From: CBFHOS01 sp965657645 | GTDB taxonomy: Bacteria > Pseudomonadota > Alphaproteobacteria > Puniceispirillales > Puniceispirillaceae | Direction: 5' to 3' | Length of the DNA: 13,906 bases | NCBI GenBank assembly: GCA_965657645.1 | Contig: CBFHOS010000037.1 | Location: forward strand, 1-13,906 | In this document: one piece after another, positions 7,246 through 13,906 of the stretch | How positions within the stretch are numbered: the first letter of the stretch is position 1 | How the letters are laid out: each line of letters starts with the position of its first letter | Position numbers and translations under genes: made by a program | The notes under the pieces: generated by a model | Database searches by the model: none | Told to the model about the DNA's origin: nothing | The model's input: only the letters and a program-made list of their open reading frames with translations

Positions 7246-8331
7246 ATGCCGGTTAAAATCAAGACGACCCCCAAAATGACCCCGACAATGACCAACAGAA
7301 TAACGCGGACAATTGGGGCGCTGATAATGGCGTCATTTGTGACGGTCGGCTCTGGCGCTGTATTGGCGGCGGACAAGGCCCCTGAGGTAACTTTGCGGGC
7401 CCATCATTTCATGAGTTCAAAGGCCAATCTCCACACCAAGTTTCTTGTGCCGTTTGCCGAATCTATCGCGGCGGCGTCTGATGGCAGAATAAAGATTGAG
7501 ATATTCGACTCGATGTCACGCGGCGGGCCACCATCGGGTCTTTACGACCGGGCTGTTGGCGGTGCTGATGATATTATCCTGACCTTGCCGGGCTATACCT
7601 CTGGGCGGTTTAACCGGTCCGAAGTGTTTGAATTGCCGTTTATTATGGAAGATCCTGTTGCCACATCCAAGGCGTTCTGGGATTTGACCGAAGCCGAGCT
7701 ACAGGATGATGAATTTCAGGATGTAAAGATATTGGCGAGCTGGGTGCATGGCCCGGGCGTATTACATGCGGACAAGCCGATCACCAGCCTTGAGGATATG
7801 AAGGGCCGTGAATTGCGTGGGCCAACCCGCGTGGTGACTGATCTTCTGGGTGAATTGGGAGCCTCTCCGGTTGGTATGCCATTGCCAAAAATTCCTGAGA
7901 ACCTATCAAAAGGCGTGATTAGTGGGGCCAGCCTGCCTTGGGAAGTTACGCCGTCAATCAAGCTTGGTGAGATGGTGAAAAACCACACTGAATTTGGGGG
8001 CGAGCGGGCGCTATATACGGCGACCTTTATTCTGGCGATGAGCTGGGATACCTATGAGGCATTGCCAGCTGATCTGCGTGACATTATCGATGCGCAAAGC
8101 GGCAAAAGCCTGTCGCAATTCGCTGGCGAGGTGATGAGTGACGCCGACAAGCTAGGCCGTGATGAATATAGCGGCAATAACATTGTGACCTTGCCCGCGA
8201 GCGAAACGGCCCGCTGGATAGAGGCCGCGACACCTGTTTATGATCGCTGGATTGAACGAGCCGCCACAAAAGGTTTTGACGGCAAGGCGGCGATTGCACA
8301 GGCGCAAAAGCTTATCGCGGCGAATAAATAG
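7246..8331 (+). CDS. TRAP transporter periplasmic substrate-binding protein (DctP family)
   Basis: 361 residues. DctP proteins bind organic acids or similar solutes in the periplasm and deliver them to a DctQ/DctM membrane pair. A signal peptide is visible: an unusually long Thr/Met/Lys-rich n-region (1-22), a hydrophobic core at about 24-40, and likely cleavage after VLA41. The mature protein shows the family pattern: the SKANLHTKFLVPFAESIAAASDG opening region at 57-79, DDIILTLPGY, the ligand-binding LRGPTR segment, and the LPKIPENLSKGVISGASLPWE region equivalent to the usual E-x-x-x-A-L-x-x-G-x-x-D-G segment. AGGAG 6 bases before ATG 7246 supports this start over the ATG at 7291, which has no ribosome-binding site but would give a normal-length signal peptide. 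No dctQ or dctM lies in the window, so the partner is elsewhere or shared. The ligand is unknown. Confidence 0.9.
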   Translation: MPVKIKTTPKMTPTMTNRITRTIGALIMASFVTVGSGAVLAADKAPEVTLRAHHFMSSKANLHTKFLVPFAESIAAASDGRIKIEIFDSMSRGGPPSGLYDRAVGGADDIILTLPGYTSGRFNRSEVFELPFIMEDPVATSKAFWDLTEAELQDDEFQDVKILASWVHGPGVLHADKPITSLEDMKGRELRGPTRVVTDLLGELGASPVGMPLPKIPENLSKGVISGASLPWEVTPSIKLGEMVKNHTEFGGERALYTATFILAMSWDTYEALPADLRDIIDAQSGKSLSQFAGEVMSDADKLGRDEYSGNNIVTLPASETARWIEAATPVYDRWIERAATKGFDGKAAIAQAQKLIAANK

Positions 8332-8366
8332 GCCAAATTACGTTTCTAATCATTTTGAGGCTCTAG

Positions 8367-9104
8367 ATGAACCCGACAATTGAATTGCTGAAATCACACC
8401 GCTCTATTCGTAAATTTACCGACCAGCCTATCGCCCCAGATGTGCTTAACACGTTATTTGAGGCTGGGCAGGCGGCGGCTAGTTCTAGCTTTCTGCAAGG
8501 TGTGACCATTGTTCGGGTGACTGATCCGGCCAAACGGACAGGCTTTTTTGAAATCTCAAACAACCAGCCAGCGGTCCAGAACGCGCCAGAATTTATGGTG
8601 TTCTGCGCTGATCTGAACCGCGCGGTGCGCTGTTGTGATTGGCATGATAGTGAGGCCACAACCGGCTTTACCGAGCAATTTATCATCGCCTCGGTTGATG
8701 CCGCGCTGTATGCCCAGAATTTAGTCGTGGCGGCCGAGTCTGTCGGGCTTGGTATTTGCTATATTGGGGCGGTTCGCAATGATCCTCAACGCGCCTGTGA
8801 TTTGCTGGATTTGCCCGACCATGTCTATCCGGTGTTTGGTCTCTGCCTTGGCTATCCTGATCAAGATCCAGAGATAAAGCCGCGCCTGCCACTATCGGTT
8901 ATGGTCAAAGAGAACAGCTATGACACTAGCGCAGAGCAAGATGACATTGCCGCCTATGATGACATCGTGCGGCGCTATTACGCGGCGCGTAGCGGTAACC
9001 CTAAATCACAAAGCTGGAGCGAGCAGATGGCTGGATTACTCGGCAAGGAAGCCCGCCCGCACATGCGTGAATTTCTGCGCAAACGTGGCTTTGAGATGAA
9101 ATAG
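8367..9104 (+). CDS. nfsA: Oxygen-insensitive NADPH nitroreductase, NfsA type
   Basis: 245 residues against about 240 for E. coli NfsA, a homodimeric FMN enzyme that reduces nitroaromatics, quinones and related electrophiles with NADPH. Similarity to E. coli NfsA (recalled) runs the whole length: MNPTIELLKSHRSIRKFTD at the N-terminus (FMN-binding HRSIR), SSSFLQ near residue 40, AAESVGLGICYIGAVRN (about 126-142), the FGLCLGYPDQDPEIKPRLP segment, and a C-terminus with SWSEQ, KEARPHMREFLRKRGF. The start has GAGG about 7 bases upstream. It follows dctP by 35 bp and may share its transcript, though no functional link is obvious. It converges on the CoA-binding protein gene across a short tandem repeat array. 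Confidence 0.92.
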   Translation: MNPTIELLKSHRSIRKFTDQPIAPDVLNTLFEAGQAAASSSFLQGVTIVRVTDPAKRTGFFEISNNQPAVQNAPEFMVFCADLNRAVRCCDWHDSEATTGFTEQFIIASVDAALYAQNLVVAAESVGLGICYIGAVRNDPQRACDLLDLPDHVYPVFGLCLGYPDQDPEIKPRLPLSVMVKENSYDTSAEQDDIAAYDDIVRRYYAARSGNPKSQSWSEQMAGLLGKEARPHMREFLRKRGFEMK

Positions 9105-9130
9105 CCACTGGTTGGCTTTGGCAAGATGTG

Positions 9131-9194
9131 GCGATCTTAATCCCGGCTGGCTTTAATCCCGACTGGCTTTCATCCCGACCGGCGATCTTAATCC
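9131..9194. repeat. 16-bp tandem repeat array between convergent genes
   Basis: Three 16-bp units lie at 9137-9152, 9153-9168 and 9169-9184, with a consensus near TTAATCCCGACTGGCT and one to four differences between units. The array is bracketed by a perfect 13-bp direct repeat, GCGATCTTAATCC, at 9131-9143 and 9182-9194. The right copy covers the stop codon (9188-9190) and last sense codon of the CoA-binding protein gene. The array starts 26 bp after the nfsA stop. I see no strong hairpin or U tract, so it is not an obvious terminator. Replication slippage is the likely origin. Confidence 0.8.
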
Positions 9195-9595
9195 TGTCTT
9201 TCTAGTTCTATTTTTGGACAACGATCCATCACCACTTTAAGGCCGGCCGCTCTGGCGGTGGCCGCGGCCTCGTCATGGATGATCGCCAATTGCATCCAGA
9301 CTGATTTTGCCCCAATGGCGATGGCGTCATCCACGATGGCGGGGCATTGATCGGCCTGCCGGAAAATATCGACCATATCAACTGGCTCGTTAATGTCGGT
9401 GAGGCTGGCCTGAACAATCTCGCCATGTAGCTCTTGGCCCGCCAGTCCGGGATTTACCGGAATGACGCGATAGCCGCGCTCTTGCATAAATTGCATCACC
9501 CGATAAGAGGGGCGATCCGGCTTTGCGCTGGCCCCAACCATGGCGATTATTTTGCTGGAGGCAAGAACCTCATCGATTATGTTTTGGTCGGTCAT
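9188..9595 (-). CDS. CoA-binding domain protein (YccU family)
   Basis: 135 residues, a single Rossmann-fold CoA-binding domain like that of succinyl-CoA ligase but without catalytic domains. It closely resembles E. coli YccU (recalled): IAMVGASAKPDRPSYRVM at 17-34 forms the nucleotide loop, followed by GYRVIPVNPGLAG (41-53), VDMVDIFR (72-79), AIAIGAKSVWMQL (91-103) and MDRCPKIE (123-130). No signal peptide or membrane segment is present, so it is cytoplasmic. Relatives bind CoA; their biological role is not settled. The ATG at 9595 has only a weak AGGTA upstream. It is a single-gene unit, divergent from the MFS gene across about 115 bp and convergent with nfsA. Confidence 0.93.
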   Translation of the reverse strand: MTDQNIIDEVLASSKIIAMVGASAKPDRPSYRVMQFMQERGYRVIPVNPGLAGQELHGEIVQASLTDINEPVDMVDIFRQADQCPAIVDDAIAIGAKSVWMQLAIIHDEAAATARAAGLKVVMDRCPKIELERQD

Positions 9596-9698
9596 TGGCC
9601 ATTTACCTAGCTTTTATGCGGCGGTGTATTAGACAAGAAACTATTAGTGACAATTCGATGGAACGCAACGCAATTAGGGCGTAGGGTAATTTGGTATC

Positions 9699-9704
9699 AA
9701 GGAG
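9699..9704 (+). promoter_or_regulatory. Ribosome-binding site that decides the MFS start
   Basis: AAGGAG lies 7 bases before ATG 9712 (4 bases before the in-frame GTG 9709). It lies downstream of the TTG at 9691, which rules that codon out as the start. Confidence 0.7.
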
Positions 9705-9711
9705 CGCCGTG

Positions 9712-10914
9712 ATGATTGCACAGTTTCAGTCAAAAACCATAAATGATATCTATCTGAATATTAGTCATTTTCTTGATCATTTTATGATGCTGATCTTTGC
9801 CAAAGCGGCCTATGACGCTGGTCGTCATTTTGGTTTGGGCTATGACGAGATTATCATTTATGGGGTTGGTGGCTTTGTGCTGTTCGGTGCAGTCGCCCCA
9901 ATCGCGGCCCAGCTTGCGGATAAATATTCTCGCTCATTATTGATGGTGGTGTTTAATTTTGGCATTGGCATCGCCGCCATTATCGCCGGTTTGACGCAAT
10001 CTATTTGGCAATTGGCGCTAGCTATTGGCCTTATTGGCGTGTTCGCCGCGATCTATCATCCGGTCGGTATTGCGATGCTGATCAAGAGCAATAAGGCAAT
10101 TGGTTTTCGCCTTGGGGTGAATGGTGTCTATGGCAATTTGGGGGTGGCGGCGGCGCCATTGATAGCGGGTCTTATCCTCACATTTAGCGATTGGCGTTTG
10201 TGCTTTATTATCCCAGGGATTTTCTGTCTGTTTTACGGTGTGGCCTTTGCCAAGGCGTTGCGCCCCCAGCCAGAGATAAAGGCGGATCAGGCGAAAAAGA
10301 AATCAACAAAGTTCGCCCCGCAATGGCAACTGGCCTTTACGGCGATGATCTTATCCACCGCGAGTGGTGGCTTTATTTTTGGCGCAATGACCTTTGTTGT
10401 ACCGCGCTATTTTGAAATTTCTATGAATGATATTTCAACCTCGGTTGCCATTACCGGTTTGCTGGCTGCGCTGGTTTATGCGGTCGCGTCCTTTACCCAA
10501 GTCGGTATTGGCTGGTTGATCGATCGGGTGGCTCCAAAATGGGTGTTGATGGCGATTGGTGTTGGCCAAGTTGGCTTTATCGCCTTGGCCGCCCAGTTTG
10601 AAAATCTGGCATTATTCTTTGCGATGCTCGTTGCGATGAGTTTTGTTTTTGGCCAGATTCCTATCACCGACACGATCCTGTCGCGCTATGTTCCTGATGA
10701 ATGGCGGGCCAAGGTGCTTAGTGTCAAATTCCTACTCAATCTCACGATTGGGGCTAGTGTATTGCCGATTTGCGGGATTATTTTGCAAGCTGGGTGGCCA
10801 ATGTCTAGTTTGTTTTTATTGATGAGCGGCATTGCCGTATTGGTTGCAGTTGCCGGGTTCATATTGCCTGTTCAAGCCGACGCCCATCGCCTTGATAAAG
10901 TGATAGCGGAGTAA
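9712..10914 (+). CDS. MFS transporter, fosmidomycin-resistance (Fsr)-like
   Basis: 400 residues with about 12 hydrophobic segments and a charged central loop (about residues 194-208, rich in Lys). MFS proteins of this type are proton-coupled exporters in the inner membrane. Helix 1 carries HFLDHFM (19-25) with His19, Asp22 and His23. A motif-A-like loop, AQLADKYSRS, follows helix 2 (66-75). AIYHPVG (113-119) in helix 4 is characteristic of Fsr-like transporters, as is the GxNGxYGNLG stretch in helix 5. The second half has GWLIDRVAPK in the equivalent loop. ATG 9712 was chosen because of the AAGGAG site just before it. The stop codon lies 2 bp before the MATE start, so the two are probably translationally coupled. 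The substrate is unknown; fosmidomycin resistance should not be assumed. Confidence 0.88.
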   Translation: MIAQFQSKTINDIYLNISHFLDHFMMLIFAKAAYDAGRHFGLGYDEIIIYGVGGFVLFGAVAPIAAQLADKYSRSLLMVVFNFGIGIAAIIAGLTQSIWQLALAIGLIGVFAAIYHPVGIAMLIKSNKAIGFRLGVNGVYGNLGVAAAPLIAGLILTFSDWRLCFIIPGIFCLFYGVAFAKALRPQPEIKADQAKKKSTKFAPQWQLAFTAMILSTASGGFIFGAMTFVVPRYFEISMNDISTSVAITGLLAALVYAVASFTQVGIGWLIDRVAPKWVLMAIGVGQVGFIALAAQFENLALFFAMLVAMSFVFGQIPITDTILSRYVPDEWRAKVLSVKFLLNLTIGASVLPICGIILQAGWPMSSLFLLMSGIAVLVAVAGFILPVQADAHRLDKVIAE

Positions 10915-10916
10915 CC

Positions 10917-12299
10917 ATGTCTCGCACTCGTGATCTTACCACTGGGTCTTTGGCCCAACATTTTCGGCATCTCGCAATCCCCGCCGCCATCGGCATGGTT
11001 TTCACCACACTCTACAATGTGGTGGATGTGTATTTCGCCGGTCTGTTGGGCACGGATGAACAAGCTGGTTTGGCGATTTCCTTTCAGGCGTTTTTCCTCA
11101 CCATTACCTTTGGCTTTGGACTGGCCTCTGCATTAACCGCGCTGGCGGGTAACGCGATGGGTGCCAAGGATGCCAAGACGGCGCAGTTGATTGCAGGCCG
11201 GGGCATTGGCTTTGGCGTGTTGATTAGCGGGGTATTGATCGTCGGTGCCTATTTTGTTGGTCCGGAATTGATCAAGATCGTTTCGGTTGAGGGCGGTTAC
11301 CGCGATGCTGGCACTCGCTATTTCATGCTGTTGCTATTTTCTATTCCGGGCTTTGTTCTGGCCTTTGGTATGAATGGATTGTTGCAATCCCAAGGTGATA
11401 CAGAATCGATGAAGCGGGCCCAGATAGGCGCCTTCTTTGCAAACATCCTGTTAAACCCGCTGCTGGTCTTTGGTGTTCCGGGTTTTGTTCCGGGCATTGG
11501 TTTTGATGGCATTGCGATCTCTACGGTGATCTGCCAGAGCGGGGTGATGCTCTATGTTGGCTACCGCCTGTTCCAGACCGATTTGCTGGCCGGATGGCAA
11601 TGGTCATCATTTGCCCCTAGCACCGATACCTACAAGTCCATAGCGGCGCAGATGTTGCCGGTTACGATGACGATGTTCGTGATGATGTCGGCGGGCTTTA
11701 TTGTCCAATATTATCTCAAGAGTTTTGGATCTTCGGCGGTCGCGGCATATGGCGTTGCATTGCGGGTGGAACAATTGTTTCTGTTGCCGGTGTTCGGCTT
11801 GACCGGCGCCCTTTTGCCGATTGCCGCCCAGAATTTTGGTGCTGGGGACCATGTGCGGGTGCGAGAGGCATTATTCGCCTGTTGGAAATTTGGTTGGATG
11901 TTCATGGCGATTGCCTGTCCGATTTTATATTTTGCATCACCCTTGCTGATGCGTAGCTTTACCGATGATCCAGAGGTTATCCGTATTGGGGTTAGCTATC
12001 TGCGCGTGGACGGGTTTATTTTGCCGATCTATATGATGCTGTTCGCCATCAATAGCTTTTTGCAAGCTTTGAAAAAGCCTGTTTGGACGACAATCATCGG
12101 GATTTATCGCCAAGCCTTTGGCGTCGCCTTCTTTGCTTATATTTTTGTTGTGGTGCTGGGCTATGGGGTGATCGGGGTGTGGTTCGGGATCGCCACCAGC
12201 GTTGTCACTGGCCTGGTGCTGTCCTTAATTCTGGCAAACCACGTCGCGCGTCCATTGATTGGTGGTTTGTGGAATGTAAAGGCGGTTGCCGAAAAATAA
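10917..12299 (+). CDS. MATE family efflux transporter
   Basis: 460 residues with 12 predicted membrane segments in two homologous halves (about 15-215 and 230-450), the normal size for MATE (NorM/DinF-like) exporters. These expel cationic drugs and metabolites in exchange for sodium or protons. Helix 1 has TLYNVVDVYFAG with Asp37, in the position of the functional Asp36 of NorM or Asp40/41 of DinF-type proteins. ALAGNAMGAKDAKTAQ follows helix 2, and the second half repeats the pattern with PIAAQNFGAGDHVRVREA. GGAG at 10908-10911 lies inside the MFS 3' end, 5 bases before the ATG, so translation is likely coupled to the MFS gene. The substrate cannot be inferred. A 14-bp tandem repeat array begins about 20 bp after the stop. 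Confidence 0.93.
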   Translation: MSRTRDLTTGSLAQHFRHLAIPAAIGMVFTTLYNVVDVYFAGLLGTDEQAGLAISFQAFFLTITFGFGLASALTALAGNAMGAKDAKTAQLIAGRGIGFGVLISGVLIVGAYFVGPELIKIVSVEGGYRDAGTRYFMLLLFSIPGFVLAFGMNGLLQSQGDTESMKRAQIGAFFANILLNPLLVFGVPGFVPGIGFDGIAISTVICQSGVMLYVGYRLFQTDLLAGWQWSSFAPSTDTYKSIAAQMLPVTMTMFVMMSAGFIVQYYLKSFGSSAVAAYGVALRVEQLFLLPVFGLTGALLPIAAQNFGAGDHVRVREALFACWKFGWMFMAIACPILYFASPLLMRSFTDDPEVIRIGVSYLRVDGFILPIYMMLFAINSFLQALKKPVWTTIIGIYRQAFGVAFFAYIFVVVLGYGVIGVWFGIATSVVTGLVLSLILANHVARPLIGGLWNVKAVAEK

Positions 12300-12318
12300 G
12301 GTGTCACCATGCCCCATC

Positions 12319-12374
12319 CCAGATAATCGGCCCCAGATAATTGGCCCCAGATAATTGTCCCTACATAATGGGAT
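12319..12374. repeat. 14-bp tandem repeat array downstream of the MATE gene
   Basis: Three near-identical 14-bp units at 12319-12332, 12333-12346 and 12347-12360 have the consensus CCAGATAATTGGCC, followed by a degenerate fourth at 12361-12374. A 6-bp inverted repeat (CATCCC at 12315-12320, GGGATG at 12370-12375) encloses it. The array begins 19 bp after the MATE stop codon. It shares its layout, but not its sequence, with the 16-bp array near 9131-9194. No strong terminator is seen. Confidence 0.8.
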
Positions 12375-12497
12375 GCGATCAGGGTTGCGTTGTGCTAATG
12401 TTCGCCATCTTAACGGTTAAATATTTCAGACGGTTATTTGTTTGTTGATTGTGGTTTGTCATGGTGTGCCCTGATGAAATCGCTTTAGGAGTGCAGT
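12375..12497 (+). promoter_or_regulatory. Leader region of the ABC exporter operon
   Basis: About 120 bp between the tandem array and the ABC ATPase start. It should contain the operon promoter, but no clear -35/-10 pair is recognisable. A small palindrome, TTAACGGTTAA, sits at 12410-12420 and could be an operator half-site pair. AGGAG at 12487-12491 lies 6 bases before GTG 12498 and supports that start. Confidence 0.35.
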
Positions 12498-13418
12498 GTG
12501 ACGCCAATTGTTTCAATCTCTAATGTTTCGAAAACCTACGATGGTGGCGGTGAGGCCCTTAAAAATGTTTCACTTGATATTCAAGAGGGTGAAATCATCG
12601 CGCTTTTGGGGCCGAATGGTGCTGGCAAGACTACGCTAATTTCTGCGATTTGCGGGCTGACCTCACTTACCTCGGGAAGCATTACGGTTGGTGGCTATGA
12701 CATCATCAAGGATTATCGCAAAACGCGCTCGTTAATCGGCTTGGTCCCACAGGAAATATCTATCGAGCCGTTCCAGACTGTCACGCATGCATTGACCTAT
12801 TCGCGCGGGCTTTTTGGCCGGCCAAGCAACGCTCAATATATTGAAAACCTGCTAAAGAAGCTCTCCCTTTGGGACAAAGCCAAAAGCAAGGTCATGGAGC
12901 TTTCAGGCGGTATGAAGCGGCGTGTGCTAATCGGCAAGGCCCTTAGCCATGAACCGCGGGTGTTGTTCCTTGACGAGCCTACCGCGGGCGTTGATGTCGA
13001 ATTACGCAAGGATATGTGGGATGTTATCGCCGAGTTAAAGGCCGATGGCGTCACCATTATTCTGACCACCCACTACATCGAAGAAGCCGAAGCTATCGCC
13101 GATCGTATCGGGGTGATTGCCCATGGCGAGATCCTGTTGGTTGAGGGCAAGGCTGAATTGATCCAGCGGATGGGTGCAAAGACCATGCATGTTGAGTTGC
13201 AATCACCGATCAAGACCATACCGGCGGCCTTAAATAAATATAACCTCACATTGAGTGATGACGGGGCACGGCTGGAATATATTTATGATACGAGAGCTGA
13301 GCGCACAGGCATTACCGCCTTGTTGACTGATTTGAATAATGCTGGCTTGACGCTTAAAGACGTACAGACCAGCCAGAGCTCTTTAGAAGATATTTTTGTT
13401 GATCTGGTAAAGGAATAG
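12498..13418 (+). CDS. ABC transporter ATP-binding protein, YadG type
   Basis: 306 residues. It is the cytoplasmic ATPase of an ABC-2 type exporter. All nucleotide-binding motifs are intact: Walker A GPNGAGKTT (38-46), Q-loop VPQ with Gln85, signature LSGGMKRR (135-142), Walker B VLFLDEP (155-161), D-loop GVD, and the H-loop His192 in TTHYIEEAE. Length, the LLGPNGAGK...TTHY spacing and the C-terminal segment ending in SLEDIFVDLVKE resemble E. coli YadG (308 residues, recalled). The start is GTG with AGGAG 6 bases upstream. The permease gene starts 4 bases after the stop, so the two form one operon. The exported substrate is unknown; lipids, polysaccharide precursors and drugs are all handled by ABC-2 exporters. 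Confidence 0.93.
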   Translation: MTPIVSISNVSKTYDGGGEALKNVSLDIQEGEIIALLGPNGAGKTTLISAICGLTSLTSGSITVGGYDIIKDYRKTRSLIGLVPQEISIEPFQTVTHALTYSRGLFGRPSNAQYIENLLKKLSLWDKAKSKVMELSGGMKRRVLIGKALSHEPRVLFLDEPTAGVDVELRKDMWDVIAELKADGVTIILTTHYIEEAEAIADRIGVIAHGEILLVEGKAELIQRMGAKTMHVELQSPIKTIPAALNKYNLTLSDDGARLEYIYDTRAERTGITALLTDLNNAGLTLKDVQTSQSSLEDIFVDLVKE

Positions 13419-13421
13419 GCG

Positions 13422-13906
13422 ATGAATTTTTATGCTGTTAAAGCCATTTATCTGTCAGAAATGGCCCGCACATTCCGCACAATTGTTCAGTCAATTGTCT
13501 CACCAGTCATTTCCACAGCGCTTTATTTTGTGGTGTTTGGCACGGCCATTGGATCACGCATTGAAAGTGTCGACGGTATTGATTACGGCTCGTTCATTGT
13601 GCCGGGATTGATCATGCTGTCGGTGATGATGCAGAGCCTGTCGAATGCGTCATTTTCGATTTATTTTCAAAAATTCATGGGCACGATTTACGAATTACTG
13701 TCGGCTCCCGTTTCGCATTTCGAGGCGATTACCGGTTATGTAGGCGCCGCGGCCACCAAATCATTGCTTATCGGCGGCATCATTCTGATGACAGCGACAT
13801 TTTTTGTTGATGTGACAATTGCGCATCCGGTGTGGATGATGGGCTTCTTGATCCTTAGCTGCATATCATTTTCACTGTTCGGCTTTATCCTTGGTATCTG
13901 GGCAAA
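13422..13906 (+). CDS. ABC-2 type transporter permease, YadH type (3'-truncated by window end)
   Basis: 161 codons are visible and the frame is open to the last base; YadH-like permeases have about 255 residues. The first membrane segment covers VSPVISTALYFVVFGTAIG (about 26-44), followed by IDYGSFIVPGLIMLSVMMQS (second segment begins), KFMGTIYELLSAPVSHFEAI (the conserved cytoplasmic coupling stretch) and GYVGAAATKSLLIGGIIL (third segment). These match E. coli YadH closely (recalled: FIVPGLIMMSV, IEELLVAPVP, GYVGGGVARG). It would form the membrane channel as a dimer with two copies of the upstream ATPase. The ATG follows the ATPase stop by 3 bases and uses AGGA in the 3' end of that gene as ribosome-binding site, implying coupled translation. 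Confidence 0.92.
   Translation, partial: MNFYAVKAIYLSEMARTFRTIVQSIVSPVISTALYFVVFGTAIGSRIESVDGIDYGSFIVPGLIMLSVMMQSLSNASFSIYFQKFMGTIYELLSAPVSHFEAITGYVGAAATKSLLIGGIILMTATFFVDVTIAHPVWMMGFLILSCISFSLFGFILGIWA

Noticed and set aside
7158..7376. Minus-strand frame with a convincing hydrophobic segment, opposite the DctP signal peptide
   Set aside because: It starts at TTG without a ribosome-binding site, and its Val/Leu/Ile run is the antisense of ACN/ATG/AAC-rich codons of the signal peptide n-region. A chance shadow is the simpler explanation.
9131..9194. CRISPR-like reading of the short repeats
   Set aside because: Units are 16 bp and directly adjacent with no spacers, and there are no cas genes. 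It is a simple tandem array.

Overview
The window looks like a chromosomal segment from a marine alphaproteobacterium. GC content is intermediate (close to half by eye), genes are densely packed, and the content is typical of marine heterotrophs: a DMSP-lyase-type cupin, a TRAP substrate-binding protein, a SulP anion transporter, a PhyH-type dioxygenase and a GMC oxidoreductase. A SAR116/Puniceispirillum-like organism would fit, but that is inference from gene content and base composition. There is no rRNA, tRNA, CRISPR array, phage gene or insertion sequence.

Left part (1-5281): a GMC flavoprotein oxidoreductase, lacking its FAD-binding N-terminus at the window edge, runs rightward. It converges on a leftward pair, a DddQ-like cupin (probable DMSP lyase) followed by an amidase-signature hydrolase. 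Divergent from the cupin is a complete SulP transporter with a C-terminal STAS domain. The first 83 bases hold a perfect 25-bp inverted repeat that puts an in-frame stop into the GMC gene; it looks more like a fold-back assembly or amplification artefact than biology.

Middle part (5287-9595): a leftward pair encodes a pirin/quercetinase-type cupin and a PhyH-family Fe(II)/2-oxoglutarate dioxygenase. The dioxygenase gene converges on sulP with a 5-bp gap and a hairpin covering both gene ends. Divergent from pirin are an orphan TRAP DctP-type binding protein and an NfsA-type nitroreductase. These converge on a YccU-type CoA-binding protein gene, with a 16-bp tandem repeat array between the two 3' ends.

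Right part (9712-13906): three membrane export systems lie in a row on the plus strand. They are an Fsr-like MFS transporter and a MATE transporter (2-bp gap, probably translationally coupled), then a YadG/YadH-type ABC exporter whose permease is cut by the window end. A 14-bp tandem repeat array follows the MATE stop codon.

The most interesting material is the DMSP-lyase-like cupin, with complete metal and catalytic residues and an unusual Trp-rich duplicated tail, close to a GMC dehydrogenase and an anion transporter. Next are the two unrelated short tandem arrays placed directly after genes. I see no convincing wholly new multi-gene system.
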